A stretch of DNA of 9,381 nt from contig JBMYQA010000244.1 of NCBI GenBank assembly GCA_049600855.1, forward strand, positions 1 through 9,381. The letters run 5' to 3'. The stretch comes from JBMYQA01 sp049600855 (GTDB lineage: Bacteria > Bacteroidota > Bacteroidia > Cytophagales > Flammeovirgaceae). Made by a program: the position numbers and the translations under genes. Within the stretch, counting starts at the first letter, position 1; every line of letters begins with the position of its first letter. A model generated the notes under the pieces. The model searched no databases. It was not told the DNA's origin and worked only from the letters and a program-made list of their open reading frames with translations. Shown here in pieces: positions 1 through 6,862 of the stretch.

Positions 1-153
1 ATTTAAAATTCATTAGAATAATACAATTTTATTGAAAGCAATTTTACTTTTATTAAAAAAACACACAAATAAAACATATGTTAATTTGTATTTGATCTTT
101 CACAATATTAAGATTCTTTACACTGAATTTATACTAGATAAGTAGCTGGACAC

Positions 154-181
154 AAAAAAAGGATAGGCAATTGCCTATCCT
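154..181 (-). terminator. Intrinsic terminator after the DUF349 gene
   Basis: Positions 160-181 form a perfect 22-nt palindrome centred on AATT. On the minus strand it is followed directly by a run of seven T (154-160 read in reverse). The folded form would be a stem of about 9 bp with an AATT loop and a U-tract, which is the classic layout of a Rho-independent terminator. It lies about 25 bp past the stop codon of the minus-strand DUF349 gene, so it should end that transcript. There is no matching T-tract on the plus-strand side. Confidence 0.85.
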
Positions 182-206
182 CATGTATGCGATACATTCC
201 TAGCTT

Positions 207-1499
207 TTAGTACAAGAAAGAAAGCTTTTCCTGTAACTTTCGCTGAATTCTTTCTTTCGTTTTTAGCTTGTTAATGAAGTTATTTCGAACCTTCAACAAA
301 TTAAAATCTGTAATGGCTCTTGGATCAATATCTGGATCAATGCCATGTTGATAATCGAAATCAGAAAGCTCACTCTTATCCTTGCGAATCGACTCTTCTA
401 AGATATCCAATTTAACGCGAATTTGTTCTTCGAACGGTCGTTTGTATAATTCACGCACTTTGGTTCGCGCCGCTTTTTCTAGGAAATGAGTTTCAAAAAT
501 CTCATTACAAGCAATACGGAACTTCAAGTTCAACTCGCGATCTTCTAATTCAGGTAGTTTACCAATCTGCTTCCAACGATTCTGGATTTGCTTTACTCGA
601 TCAATATCAAACGGAATACCTGCTTCCAAAATGTAAGAAACATCTTTATGCAAATCGCGCTTCAATTCGATGCCTGACTTTTCAGATGCTGCTTTCTGTA
701 ATTTAAGGGTGTAGAAGTATTTTTCTACCTCTCGCTTAAATTCGCTTGTCAGCTTCTTAAATTTAATCTTACTCACTCGGCCAATAGACTTCCATTCATT
801 TTGGATATCTTTGATTTGTGAGATGTGATTCAAGGCATTGCCGTCTCTATTGATATCGCGTAGTCGGTCAATCAAGATGCGATACTTGCGTAAACGATCT
901 TTGATAATGATAGCCTGCTCTGCAAAGAAATCTTTTCTGCGTTGGAAGAAATCCTCCATCGCGTCGTGAAAGTTCTTGGCAAGCTCTTCCTCATTTTCTT
1001 TGTAAGCGCTACCCGTCTTAATCCATTTCTGCTTCAACTCCTTCATTTTTAAAGAAGCTTCTCTCCAATCGTCGCTTTTTTGCCATCTTACCGCTTCTTC
1101 TAATAAAGCCGTTTTTATTTTTAAGTTCTTCTCTCTATTCTTCTCGATATAGTCATTAATGTCTTTTTCGAGTGTATCTATTTTATTGAGAAGACTAACA
1201 AAATCACCTAAGCCATTATATTCTGTAAGATAGGTTCGCATATGAAGTAGCTTCATTAAGTAAGAACCTTTATTTTCAGAAGTCTTCACTTTTTCTTCTA
1301 CAGCTGCAAGCTTACCTTTTACTGTATCAAACCTGTCAACAAAATATTGAAGGCTTGCTTCGTCGCTTTCTCTTACTACCCCAATTTCGCGGTCAGAGAA
1401 ATCAAGATACCCTTTCAAAAACACTTTATCATCCTTTACATAGCCGTGCTCCGTAATTTCTGGGTATTCCTTAATTGAAGTTGTCACCATGTTAATCAT
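207..1499 (-). CDS. DUF349 domain-containing coiled-coil protein
   Basis: This encodes a 430-aa protein rich in Lys and Glu and predicted to be almost entirely helical and cytoplasmic, with no signal peptide or membrane segment. Three repeats share a W-[IK]-x-[TI]-G core: WIKTG near residues 159-163, WKSIG at 236-240 and WKQIG at 309-313. Each is preceded by a K-x-[LI]-[KQ] helix and followed by a charged helix ending in aromatic residues (for example FFQRRKDFF at 184-192). This spacing is typical of tandem DUF349 domains. The N-terminal 120 residues and the basic C-terminal tail (about 400-430) lie outside the repeats. The molecular function of DUF349 proteins is not established and I assign none. 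Met1 at 1499 and Met4 at 1490 are both possible starts, and no clear ribosome-binding site decides between them. The gene is divergent from ettA and ends just before a strong terminator, so it is probably monocistronic. Confidence 0.9.
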   Translation of the reverse strand: MINMVTTSIKEYPEITEHGYVKDDKVFLKGYLDFSDREIGVVRESDEASLQYFVDRFDTVKGKLAAVEEKVKTSENKGSYLMKLLHMRTYLTEYNGLGDFVSLLNKIDTLEKDINDYIEKNREKNLKIKTALLEEAVRWQKSDDWREASLKMKELKQKWIKTGSAYKENEEELAKNFHDAMEDFFQRRKDFFAEQAIIIKDRLRKYRILIDRLRDINRDGNALNHISQIKDIQNEWKSIGRVSKIKFKKLTSEFKREVEKYFYTLKLQKAASEKSGIELKRDLHKDVSYILEAGIPFDIDRVKQIQNRWKQIGKLPELEDRELNLKFRIACNEIFETHFLEKAARTKVRELYKRPFEEQIRVKLDILEESIRKDKSELSDFDYQHGIDPDIDPRAITDFNLLKVRNNFINKLKTKERIQRKLQEKLSFLY

Positions 1500-2163
1500 T
1501 TTTGGTTAATGAGTTATGTCGATTAGTTGTGAAACAATCCAAATGTTATGATAAAAACACTTGGTTGAAATGTATGAATAATCGAGGCTGATAGTTATTT
1601 ACGTTAAGTTTAAGCTCGATCGCGTTGTCTGCCTCTATTATTCTTTATATTTTAATTATACAGAAACAAGGTTTATTGTGCACTGCATATTGATACGATG
1701 TTCAACGTTTAATTACAAATTAAATAGTTAAATGTTGAATATGAAAAACATATCCCCAAAGAAGTGAAAAGATTATTCCTTATCCAAATACATCCTTAAA
1801 ACAATCCAACTTTTCTCATCGAAAGTTTACACAAACGATTCCAAGGGTTTTTCTTTTCCTCTATAACCATTTATACTTTATAATATTGTTTTTCTACATT
1901 CATTTTCGGTTAATGCGATTGGCTTCATTCTTTAAATAATGCTCTTCTGTAAAATACTGCTCAAATTCCAGAGAATTTAGCATATTTGCTTTTCCCTATT
2001 TAAGGGATTGCTTGGCATAAACATTTCCATCGGCGAACCAAAAATGATGATGCTAAACAAATTTTCATAATCTAATTGCTTGAACGACTGAATTATCACA
2101 TAAGTTGGTCATTTATAAAAAAATAACGGAATTGACTCCATCTTAAAAGTTCACCCAAATCAT
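1500..2163. other. Divergent intergenic spacer between the DUF349 gene and ettA
   Basis: This 664-bp A/T-rich stretch has no long open frame on either strand. It must carry the promoters for the two divergent genes, but I find no full match to the Bacteroidota pattern (TTG, spacer of about 19, TAnnTTTG). The nearest plus-strand match is CATATTTG at 1981-1988, one mismatch from consensus. The stretch contains the inverted repeat at 1701-1739. On the minus strand there are short open segments with ordinary-looking protein composition (1977-2108, 1900-1983, 1796-1870), which could be remnants of a decayed gene or chance. The length is large for a spacer in such a genome. Confidence 0.6.
1701..1739. 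repeat. Long inverted repeat in the DUF349/ettA spacer
   Basis: The left arm TTCAACGTTTAA (1701-1712) and right arm TTAAATGTTGAA (1728-1739) are complementary at 11 of 12 positions. The exception, G1707 against T1733, would be a G-U pair in plus-strand RNA. A second, interlocking perfect repeat, TTTAATT (1708-1714) and AATTAAA (1718-1724) around ACA, shares the left arm. There is no adjacent T-tract, so this does not look like a terminator. It could be an operator for a dimeric regulator or a structured leader. The A/T-rich composition raises the odds of chance symmetry, especially for the inner repeat. Confidence 0.5.
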
Positions 2164-3843
2164 ATGAGTAACGAAACCATTATCTTCTCTATGGCTGGTG
2201 TAAGTAAAACTTACCCGCCTAGTAAACAAGTGTTGAAAAATATTTACCTCTCTTTTTTCTATGGTGCTAAAATTGGGGTGTTAGGTTTAAACGGTTCTGG
2301 TAAATCTTCTTTATTGAAAATTATTGCAGGTCTAGATAAGAATTACACTGGTGAGGTTGTATTCTCTAAAGAGTATTCTGTTGGCTACTTAGAACAAGAA
2401 CCTGAGCTTGATCCCGAAAAAACCGTGCGCCAAATAGTAGAAGAAGGCGTACAGGAAATCGTTGATTTACTGAAAGAGTTTGAGGAAATTAACCTTGGTT
2501 TTGCTGATCCAGAGGTGTTGGAAGATCCTGATAAAATGAATAAGCTCATTGAGCGGCAAGGGGAAGTGCAAGAAAAGTTGGATCAGTTAAATGCTTGGGA
2601 ACTCGACAATCGCCTAGAACGTGCCATGGATGCTTTGCGCTGCCCTCCTGACGATGCAAAAGTAGCTAACCTTTCAGGGGGTGAGAAAAGACGGGTAGCA
2701 CTTTGCCGCCTCCTACTTCGAGAACCTGATGTGTTGTTGCTTGACGAACCTACCAACCACTTGGATGCAGAGTCTGTACATTGGTTAGAACAACATTTGC
2801 AGCGCTATAAAGGAACCGTTATTGCCGTAACGCACGACCGCTATTTCTTAGACAATGTAGCAGGCTGGATTTTAGAGCTTGACCGCGGAGAAGGCATTCC
2901 TTGGAAAGGCAATTATTCATCTTGGCTTGATCAAAAACAAAAGCGATTGGCCCAAGAAGAAAAAACAGAGTCCAAACGTCAGAAGACCTTACAGCGCGAG
3001 TTGGATTGGATACGAATGGCCCCTAAAGCACGACATGCAAAACAAAAAGCTCGTTTAAATGCTTATGACAGCCTCATGACCCAAGAAGTAAAAGAGAAAG
3101 AGGCCAAACTTGAGTTATTCATTCCTCCTGGGCCGCGTTTGGGCAGTACGGTAATTAATGCAACAGGTGTAGCCAAAGCTTTTGGCGATAAACTCTTATA
3201 TGAAAACTTAGACTTTTCATTACCCCAAGGAGGTATTGTTGGAATTATTGGACCAAACGGTGCTGGTAAAACTACGTTATTCAAACTCATTACTGGTCAA
3301 GAAACGCCTGATGCGGGTACTTTTGAAACGGGTTCCACAGTAGAAACTGCTTATGTAGATCAAGAACATATGGAAATGGATCCCAATAAGACGGTTTGGG
3401 AAACCATTTCGGGTGGTAATGAGCTGATACAATTAGGCACTCGCGAAATGAATTCACGTGCTTATGTGAGCAAGTTCAATTTCTCTGGTGCCGATCAACA
3501 AAAGAAAATTGGGGTGCTTTCTGGTGGGGAGCGAAATCGCGTACACTTAGCCATGACCTTAAAGCAAGGTGCCAATTTATTGTTATTGGACGAGCCGACT
3601 AACGACCTTGATGTAAACACATTAAGAGCCTTGGAAGAAGCGCTAGAAAACTTTGGAGGATGTGCCGTAATTATTTCTCACGACCGTTGGTTCCTCGATC
3701 GGGTGTGTACACACATGCTCATATTTGAGGGAGATTCGAAAGTGGCTTTTTTTGAAGGAAACTTTTCGGAGTACGAAGAAAAGAAACGAGAGCGTTTGGG
3801 CGAAACGGAACCTAAACGAATTCGCTATAAGAGCTTGAATTAA
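2164..3843 (+). CDS. ettA: Energy-dependent translational throttle protein EttA (ABC-F ATPase)
   Basis: This encodes a 559-aa soluble protein with two ABC ATPase domains in tandem and no membrane segment, which is the ABC-F arrangement. It is close to the usual EttA length of about 555. Domain 1 has Walker A GLNGSGKSS (41-49), signature LSGGE (170-174), Walker B with catalytic Glu195 in LLLDEPTNHL, and switch His224. Domain 2 has GPNGAGKTT (363-371), LSGGE (452-456), Glu477 in LLLLDEPTNDL, and His506. The acidic helical arm (about 95-145) inserted in domain 1 and the basic interdomain linker (about 250-320, including MAPKARHAKQKAR) match EttA rather than Uup or YheS types. In Escherichia coli, EttA binds the ribosomal E site and gates entry into elongation according to the ATP/ADP ratio. 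The same role is inferred here. All catalytic residues are present. The ATG at 2164 gives the expected N-terminus. The gene is monocistronic by context, with a terminator 11 bp past the stop. Confidence 0.95.
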   Translation: MSNETIIFSMAGVSKTYPPSKQVLKNIYLSFFYGAKIGVLGLNGSGKSSLLKIIAGLDKNYTGEVVFSKEYSVGYLEQEPELDPEKTVRQIVEEGVQEIVDLLKEFEEINLGFADPEVLEDPDKMNKLIERQGEVQEKLDQLNAWELDNRLERAMDALRCPPDDAKVANLSGGEKRRVALCRLLLREPDVLLLDEPTNHLDAESVHWLEQHLQRYKGTVIAVTHDRYFLDNVAGWILELDRGEGIPWKGNYSSWLDQKQKRLAQEEKTESKRQKTLQRELDWIRMAPKARHAKQKARLNAYDSLMTQEVKEKEAKLELFIPPGPRLGSTVINATGVAKAFGDKLLYENLDFSLPQGGIVGIIGPNGAGKTTLFKLITGQETPDAGTFETGSTVETAYVDQEHMEMDPNKTVWETISGGNELIQLGTREMNSRAYVSKFNFSGADQQKKIGVLSGGERNRVHLAMTLKQGANLLLLDEPTNDLDVNTLRALEEALENFGGCAVIISHDRWFLDRVCTHMLIFEGDSKVAFFEGNFSEYEEKKRERLGETEPKRIRYKSLN

Positions 3844-3854
3844 GCAAATAAACT

Positions 3855-3888
3855 AAAAAGACAGCTCGGTAACATGAGCTGTCTTTTT
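3855..3888. terminator. Bidirectional terminator between ettA and frr
   Basis: AAAAAGACAGCTC (3855-3867) and GAGCTGTCTTTTT (3876-3888) are perfectly complementary over 13 bp around the 8-nt loop GGTAACAT. The A-run on one side and T-run on the other give a U-tract whichever strand is transcribed. It sits between the convergent ettA (ends 3843) and frr (ends 3909), so it can terminate both transcripts. Confidence 0.93.
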
Positions 3889-3908
3889 AATTGATAAAAC
3901 TTTGACGT

Positions 3909-4472
3909 TTATACCGTCATAATATCTTTTTCCTTCACTGCTAACAAGTCATCAATCTTTTTAGAAAAAGAGTCGGTAAGATCTTGTACTTTTCCTTCTG
4001 CTCCTTTAATGGCATCTTCTGAAGCGCCATCTTTTTGTAACTTCTTCAATTCATCATTCGTTTCCTTACGGATTTGACGAACACGCACTTTGCTATTTTC
4101 AGCTTCCCCTTTCGCTTGACGTACCAAATCTTTTCTTCTTTCCTCCGTAAGTACAGGAATGCTAAGGCGAACAATTTCGCCATCATTTTGTGGGCTTAAC
4201 CCTAAGTCACTGTTAATAATTGCTCGTTCAATTTCAGGGATAATATTTTTTTCCCAAGGGCTAATCACCAAAGTTCTTGCATCCGGTGTACTCACTGAAG
4301 CAACTTGATTGATTGGAGTGGGCGAACCATAATATTCAACGCGTAATCCATCTAACATTGAAGGCATTGCTTTTCCTGCTCGGATTTTTGCTAATTGTCC
4401 CTCTAAATGTGTGATAGCTTTCCCCATATCATCCTTGGCGCTATCAAGGTATAAATCTATATCCTCTTCCAT
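3909..4472 (-). CDS. frr: Ribosome recycling factor
   Basis: This encodes a 187-aa protein, the usual family length of about 185. Together with EF-G it splits post-termination ribosomes in the cytoplasm. Family landmarks are in order: the first long helix ending in IRAGKA (30-35), the inserted beta domain from about 36 to 104 with LRVEYYGSPTPINQVASV (43-60) and LVISPWEK (68-75), the hinge and second helix starting LTEERRKDLV (108-117), and the last helix with a C-terminus ending KEKDIMTV. Arg132, in VRVRQIRKE, falls where the functionally important arginine of the E. coli protein lies. The gene follows pyrH with a 51-bp gap and no terminator between them, the common pyrH-frr pair, so co-transcription is likely. 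The spacer is A/T-rich with no evident Shine-Dalgarno. Confidence 0.97.
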   Translation of the reverse strand: MEEDIDLYLDSAKDDMGKAITHLEGQLAKIRAGKAMPSMLDGLRVEYYGSPTPINQVASVSTPDARTLVISPWEKNIIPEIERAIINSDLGLSPQNDGEIVRLSIPVLTEERRKDLVRQAKGEAENSKVRVRQIRKETNDELKKLQKDGASEDAIKGAEGKVQDLTDSFSKKIDDLLAVKEKDIMTV

Positions 4473-4523
4473 TTTTATTAAAAATTTGGTTGTATTCTCA
4501 GAATAATATTAACCTTTAGGCAA

Positions 4524-5231
4524 TTACATGGTGATTAATGTTCCCACTTCTTCCCCTGTAATTAGGCGCTGAAGATTGCCTGGTTTATTCATATCAAAAA
4601 CAATAATAGGCAAGCCATTTTCTTTACACAAGGTAAAGGCGGTCATATCCATTACATTTAATCCTTTTTGAAAAACTTCATGGAATGAAATATTGGTAAA
4701 CCGTGTTGCTGTAGGATCTTTTTCGGGATCGGCAGTATAGACTCCATCTACTCGTGTACCTTTCAATACAACATCAGCTTTAATTTCAATAGCTCGCAAA
4801 CTAGCTGCTGAATCTGTAGTAAAATAGGGGTTTCCTGTACCTGCCCCAAAAATAACAATCCGCCTCTTTTCAAGATGGCGGATGGCTCTACGGGTAATAA
4901 ATGGCTCACATACTTGCTCAATCTTAATTCCTGACATCAAACGGGTATACATTCCGTGTTTTTCCAAGATACTTTGCAAAGCCATTCCATTAATTAAAGT
5001 CGCCATCATGCCCATGTAATCTCCCTGAACACGATCAATGCCTGTTTTTTCGGCTTGAATACCTCGATAAATATTACCGCCACCAATCACAACAGCCAAC
5101 TCTACTCCCAACTCCATTACTCGCTGAATTTCTAAAGCGTATTGTTCTAATCGCTCTGGATCAATGCCAAAGTTCTGATTACCCATTAAGGCTTCTCCAC
5201 TCAATTTGAGGAGCACTCGTTTATATTTCAT
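4524..5231 (-). CDS. pyrH: Uridylate kinase (UMP kinase)
   Basis: This encodes a 235-aa cytoplasmic enzyme of the amino-acid-kinase fold that phosphorylates UMP to UDP with ATP, the committed step to UTP and CTP. Bacterial PyrH proteins are about 235-245 aa and hexameric. Visible signatures are KLSGEALMG (9-17) in the phosphate-binding N-terminus, GGGNIYRG (50-57), DYMGMMAT (71-78) at the UMP pocket, GTGNPYFTTDSAA (131-143), and TRVDGVYTADPEKDP (159-173) at the nucleotide site. The C-terminal VMDMTAF and DMNKPGNLQR segments are also typical. Every key motif is intact. It is the first gene of the pyrH-frr pair. The start at 5231 is the only sensible Met before the conserved KYKRVLLKLSGEA segment. 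A promoter-like element lies about 125 bp upstream. Confidence 0.97.
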   Translation of the reverse strand: MKYKRVLLKLSGEALMGNQNFGIDPERLEQYALEIQRVMELGVELAVVIGGGNIYRGIQAEKTGIDRVQGDYMGMMATLINGMALQSILEKHGMYTRLMSGIKIEQVCEPFITRRAIRHLEKRRIVIFGAGTGNPYFTTDSAASLRAIEIKADVVLKGTRVDGVYTADPEKDPTATRFTNISFHEVFQKGLNVMDMTAFTLCKENGLPIIVFDMNKPGNLQRLITGEEVGTLITM

Positions 5232-5354
5232 GCGTGAATTACGTTAAAGTTAGCTATTAAAAGAAATCACCAAATTAGGCACGCTCTTTTATTATTTAAC
5301 TTGTATAATGTGTTCAGAGTATTAATTTGCTCACCTGATTAGGCAAAACTGCTG

Positions 5355-5362
5355 CAAATATA
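5355..5362 (-). promoter_or_regulatory. Possible -7 element upstream of pyrH
   Basis: On the minus strand this reads TATATTTG, an exact match to the Bacteroidota primary-sigma -7 consensus TAnnTTTG, about 125 bp upstream of the pyrH start. No good TTG element sits at the expected 17-23 bp spacing further upstream, which weakens the call. The inverted repeat at 5368-5394 occupies that position instead. Confidence 0.35.
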
Positions 5363-5367
5363 AGGAA

Positions 5368-5394
5368 TTGATTCACAATTGTACGGTGAATCAA
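5368..5394. repeat. Perfect 9-bp inverted repeat upstream of pyrH
   Basis: TTGATTCAC (5368-5376) and GTGAATCAA (5386-5394) are exact reverse complements separated by the 9-nt spacer AATTGTACG. On the minus strand the repeat lies 5 bp upstream of the putative -7 box and covers the -33 region. That placement suits an operator site for a dimeric regulator. It has no T-tract, so a terminator is unlikely. The regulator is unknown. Confidence 0.5.
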
Positions 5395-5495
5395 GTTCTT
5401 TAAGCATTTGTTGGTGAAATGTCAATGCATGAATAAGTCCCATAAACCACATTTATGATGATAAAATGGGGTAGTAACGGTCTGCTAAGTTTGAT

Positions 5496-5763
5496 TTATT
5501 TTGATAAATCACACATTCCTAGCTCGATTCCAGTAAGTAAACTGATGATGATATTTGATAAAATGGAGGGAAGGTGACCCAAATAGATACCGTAAATACT
5601 TCCTAGTACGGTTCTATAAAAAGCATTGGAAGGTACTCAATGCCAAGTCTTCAGTAGATTTCGTTTTAATGGTTCTCCAAGTTTGTGGTACATAAGCCGC
5701 AGTCGTTAAACATGCGGCTATTAATCCGATTAAAGTGGTTACATCAATTGAACTAGGTTCCAT
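5496..5763 (-). pseudogene. SemiSWEET-type sugar transporter, frameshifted
   Basis: Two overlapping frames together encode one SemiSWEET (MtN3/saliva, PQ-loop) protein of about 88 residues, the normal size. Frame 1 starts at ATG 5763 and runs 49 codons to TAG at 5614-5616. It has a hydrophobic first helix (IGLIAACLTTAAYV), the PQ motif (P26-Q27), then TWRTIKTKSTEDLALSTF, the characteristic loop into helix 2. Frame 2 takes over by 5624 and runs to TAA at 5496-5498. It reads AFYRTVLGSIYGIYLG and then HLPSILSNIIISLLTGIEL, the rest of helix 2, the YGI-x(4)-LP turn and helix 3. The break lies at or near a TTTTT run (5618-5622). Family spacing suggests two bases lost, although one extra base would also join the frames. 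The family forms homodimeric sugar facilitators in the inner membrane. The ATG overlaps the end of the sugar-kinase gene by 11 bp, implying coupled translation. Either the gene is inactivated, or there is a sequence error or a +1 recoding event. A 7-bp A/T-rich hairpin (5493-5510) covers the 3' end. Confidence 0.85.
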
Positions 5764-6646
5764 AATTTTCTGTAAAGGTTTTTTCCAAAGTAGCTGGACT
5801 TAATGCTGTTCCAAACACTTCGGGGGAATGGATACATAACGCACCTGCAATAGTAGCATATTTCAAGCAATCAGCCATCCCTTTTTCTTGCATAAATGCA
5901 TAAATAAATCCCGCAGAAAATGCATCTCCAGCTCCGTTACTATCAATTAATTCATAATGCGTTAATGCGGGTTGCTCATACCATTTTCCAGCGCCATCTA
6001 ATGCAGTGGCTCCTGCTGCACCATGCGTACAAACCACCCATTCTTTCTCTTCATTGATCCATTTTTGCATCCATGCTTTGTAATTGGGTAAATTATCTGA
6101 ACTTAAAAATACATAATCTGCATAATTGATATAATCTTGATGAAAGGTGTTTATTCCATCATAATCGTGTAAATCTACCCATACTTTCTTGCCTAACTCT
6201 TTGCATATGGCAAGCGTATTTCGGGAATAGTTACTCAAATTCACGATGACTACGTCACTTTCGGCAATCCAAGGGCCAAACTTTTCATAGTTGATCTGAG
6301 GTTCATCGTCAATGTTGTTGGTGAATATGGAAATCCGTTTTCCATCTTTCGTCATCAAATTGGTATGCCGTTCTGTACCAAATGCATTGTAGTCGTACTC
6401 AAAGCTCAGGTTTGGATGTGTTAAAAAGTCTTTGATCCAACGTCCATACAAGTCATTGCCAATGACCGCATGTAAGCGCACATCAAAATTAAGTCGGCAA
6501 AGGTTTAAGGCTTTCCCAGAACCTGTTGAGCCTATAGTTTCTTTAAATTCACATTGATGAATGGTTTGTGGCTCTGGTTGAGGGAAATCTTCAAGGTAGA
6601 TGATCGAATCAATGGATGCGCCACCAATGATGGTTATTTTTTTCAT
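5753..6646 (-). CDS. PfkB-family carbohydrate kinase
   Basis: This encodes a 297-aa cytoplasmic kinase of the ribokinase/PfkB fold, near the family's usual length of about 300. It should transfer phosphate from ATP to a sugar or nucleoside hydroxyl. The N-terminus ITIIGGASIDSI (4-15) is the typical first strand and substrate-binding segment. The second PfkB signature is clear: IDSNGAGDAFSAGF (234-247), with Asp241 as the catalytic base and GAGD as the anion hole. The first signature is atypical: residues 39-52 read GSTGSGKALNLCRL where GGxGANxAxxxxRLG is usual. The substrate cannot be read from sequence. Fructokinase, ribokinase and related activities are all possible. Context points to a sugar: the gene lies downstream of a secreted alpha-amylase family enzyme and overlaps a SemiSWEET transporter reading frame. 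The ATG at 6646 precedes the conserved first strand directly. No close Shine-Dalgarno is seen. Confidence 0.88.
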   Translation of the reverse strand: MKKITIIGGASIDSIIYLEDFPQPEPQTIHQCEFKETIGSTGSGKALNLCRLNFDVRLHAVIGNDLYGRWIKDFLTHPNLSFEYDYNAFGTERHTNLMTKDGKRISIFTNNIDDEPQINYEKFGPWIAESDVVIVNLSNYSRNTLAICKELGKKVWVDLHDYDGINTFHQDYINYADYVFLSSDNLPNYKAWMQKWINEEKEWVVCTHGAAGATALDGAGKWYEQPALTHYELIDSNGAGDAFSAGFIYAFMQEKGMADCLKYATIAGALCIHSPEVFGTALSPATLEKTFTENYGT

Positions 6647-6768
6647 AGTTGTAATTAAATATTGAGGAAATTGTTAAACAGGTATCAAAAAAATACCATG
6701 ATTCAAGCATCCACTTGGACTAAAATATTTCACAAGTAGACACCTACTCTGTTAGTAAAATGCTGATG

Positions 6769-6808
6769 AAAAAGAAAGCCCAAGCGGGTGCTTGAACTAG
6801 TGGGCTTT
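6769..6808 (-). terminator. Intrinsic terminator after the amylase gene, possible attenuator
   Basis: Read on the minus strand, AAAGCCC (6808-6802) pairs with GGGCTTT (6781-6775). An apical AAGC/GCTT helix with loop ACCC stacks on it, leaving an 8-nt bulge on the 5' side. The hairpin is followed by C and then five T (6773-6769). It lies about 55 bp past the amylase stop and about 120 bp before the sugar-kinase start. It should end most amylase transcripts and limit read-through into the kinase. A competing hairpin (6794-6820) shares its 5' arm. Confidence 0.8.
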
Positions 6809-6820
6809 ATTCACTAGTTC
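6794..6820. repeat. Inverted repeat overlapping the amylase terminator
   Basis: GAACTAGTG (6794-6802) and CACTAGTTC (6812-6820) are perfectly complementary over 9 bp with a 9-nt spacer. In minus-strand RNA this hairpin is made first. It occupies the bulge bases and one base of the terminator's 5' arm, and places most of the rest of that arm in its loop. The two folds therefore compete, as in antiterminator/terminator pairs, although a purely structural role is also possible. Confidence 0.6.
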
Positions 6821-6862
6821 AAAACTTTACTTGCTGTGAAATTGAATTTATGAGCAATATAA

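Noticed and set aside
3063..3290. Minus-strand open frame of 75 codons inside ettA
   Set aside because: It lies wholly within the strongly supported ettA gene and its translation has no motif. It is an antisense shadow.
5339..5443. Minus-strand open frame of 34 codons between the transporter remnant and pyrH
   Set aside because: It is short, has no motif, and spans the inverted repeat and the promoter-like element. It is probably chance.
5692..5718. GC-rich inverted repeat AGCCGCA/TGCGGCT downstream of the sugar kinase, at first read as its terminator
   Set aside because: It has no T-tract and falls inside the first helix of the SemiSWEET reading frame, so coding sequence explains it.
6681..6697. 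GGTAT-N7-ATACC symmetry upstream of the sugar kinase
   Set aside because: The arms are only 5 bp and the loop is mainly a homopolymer. It is too weak to call an operator or terminator.
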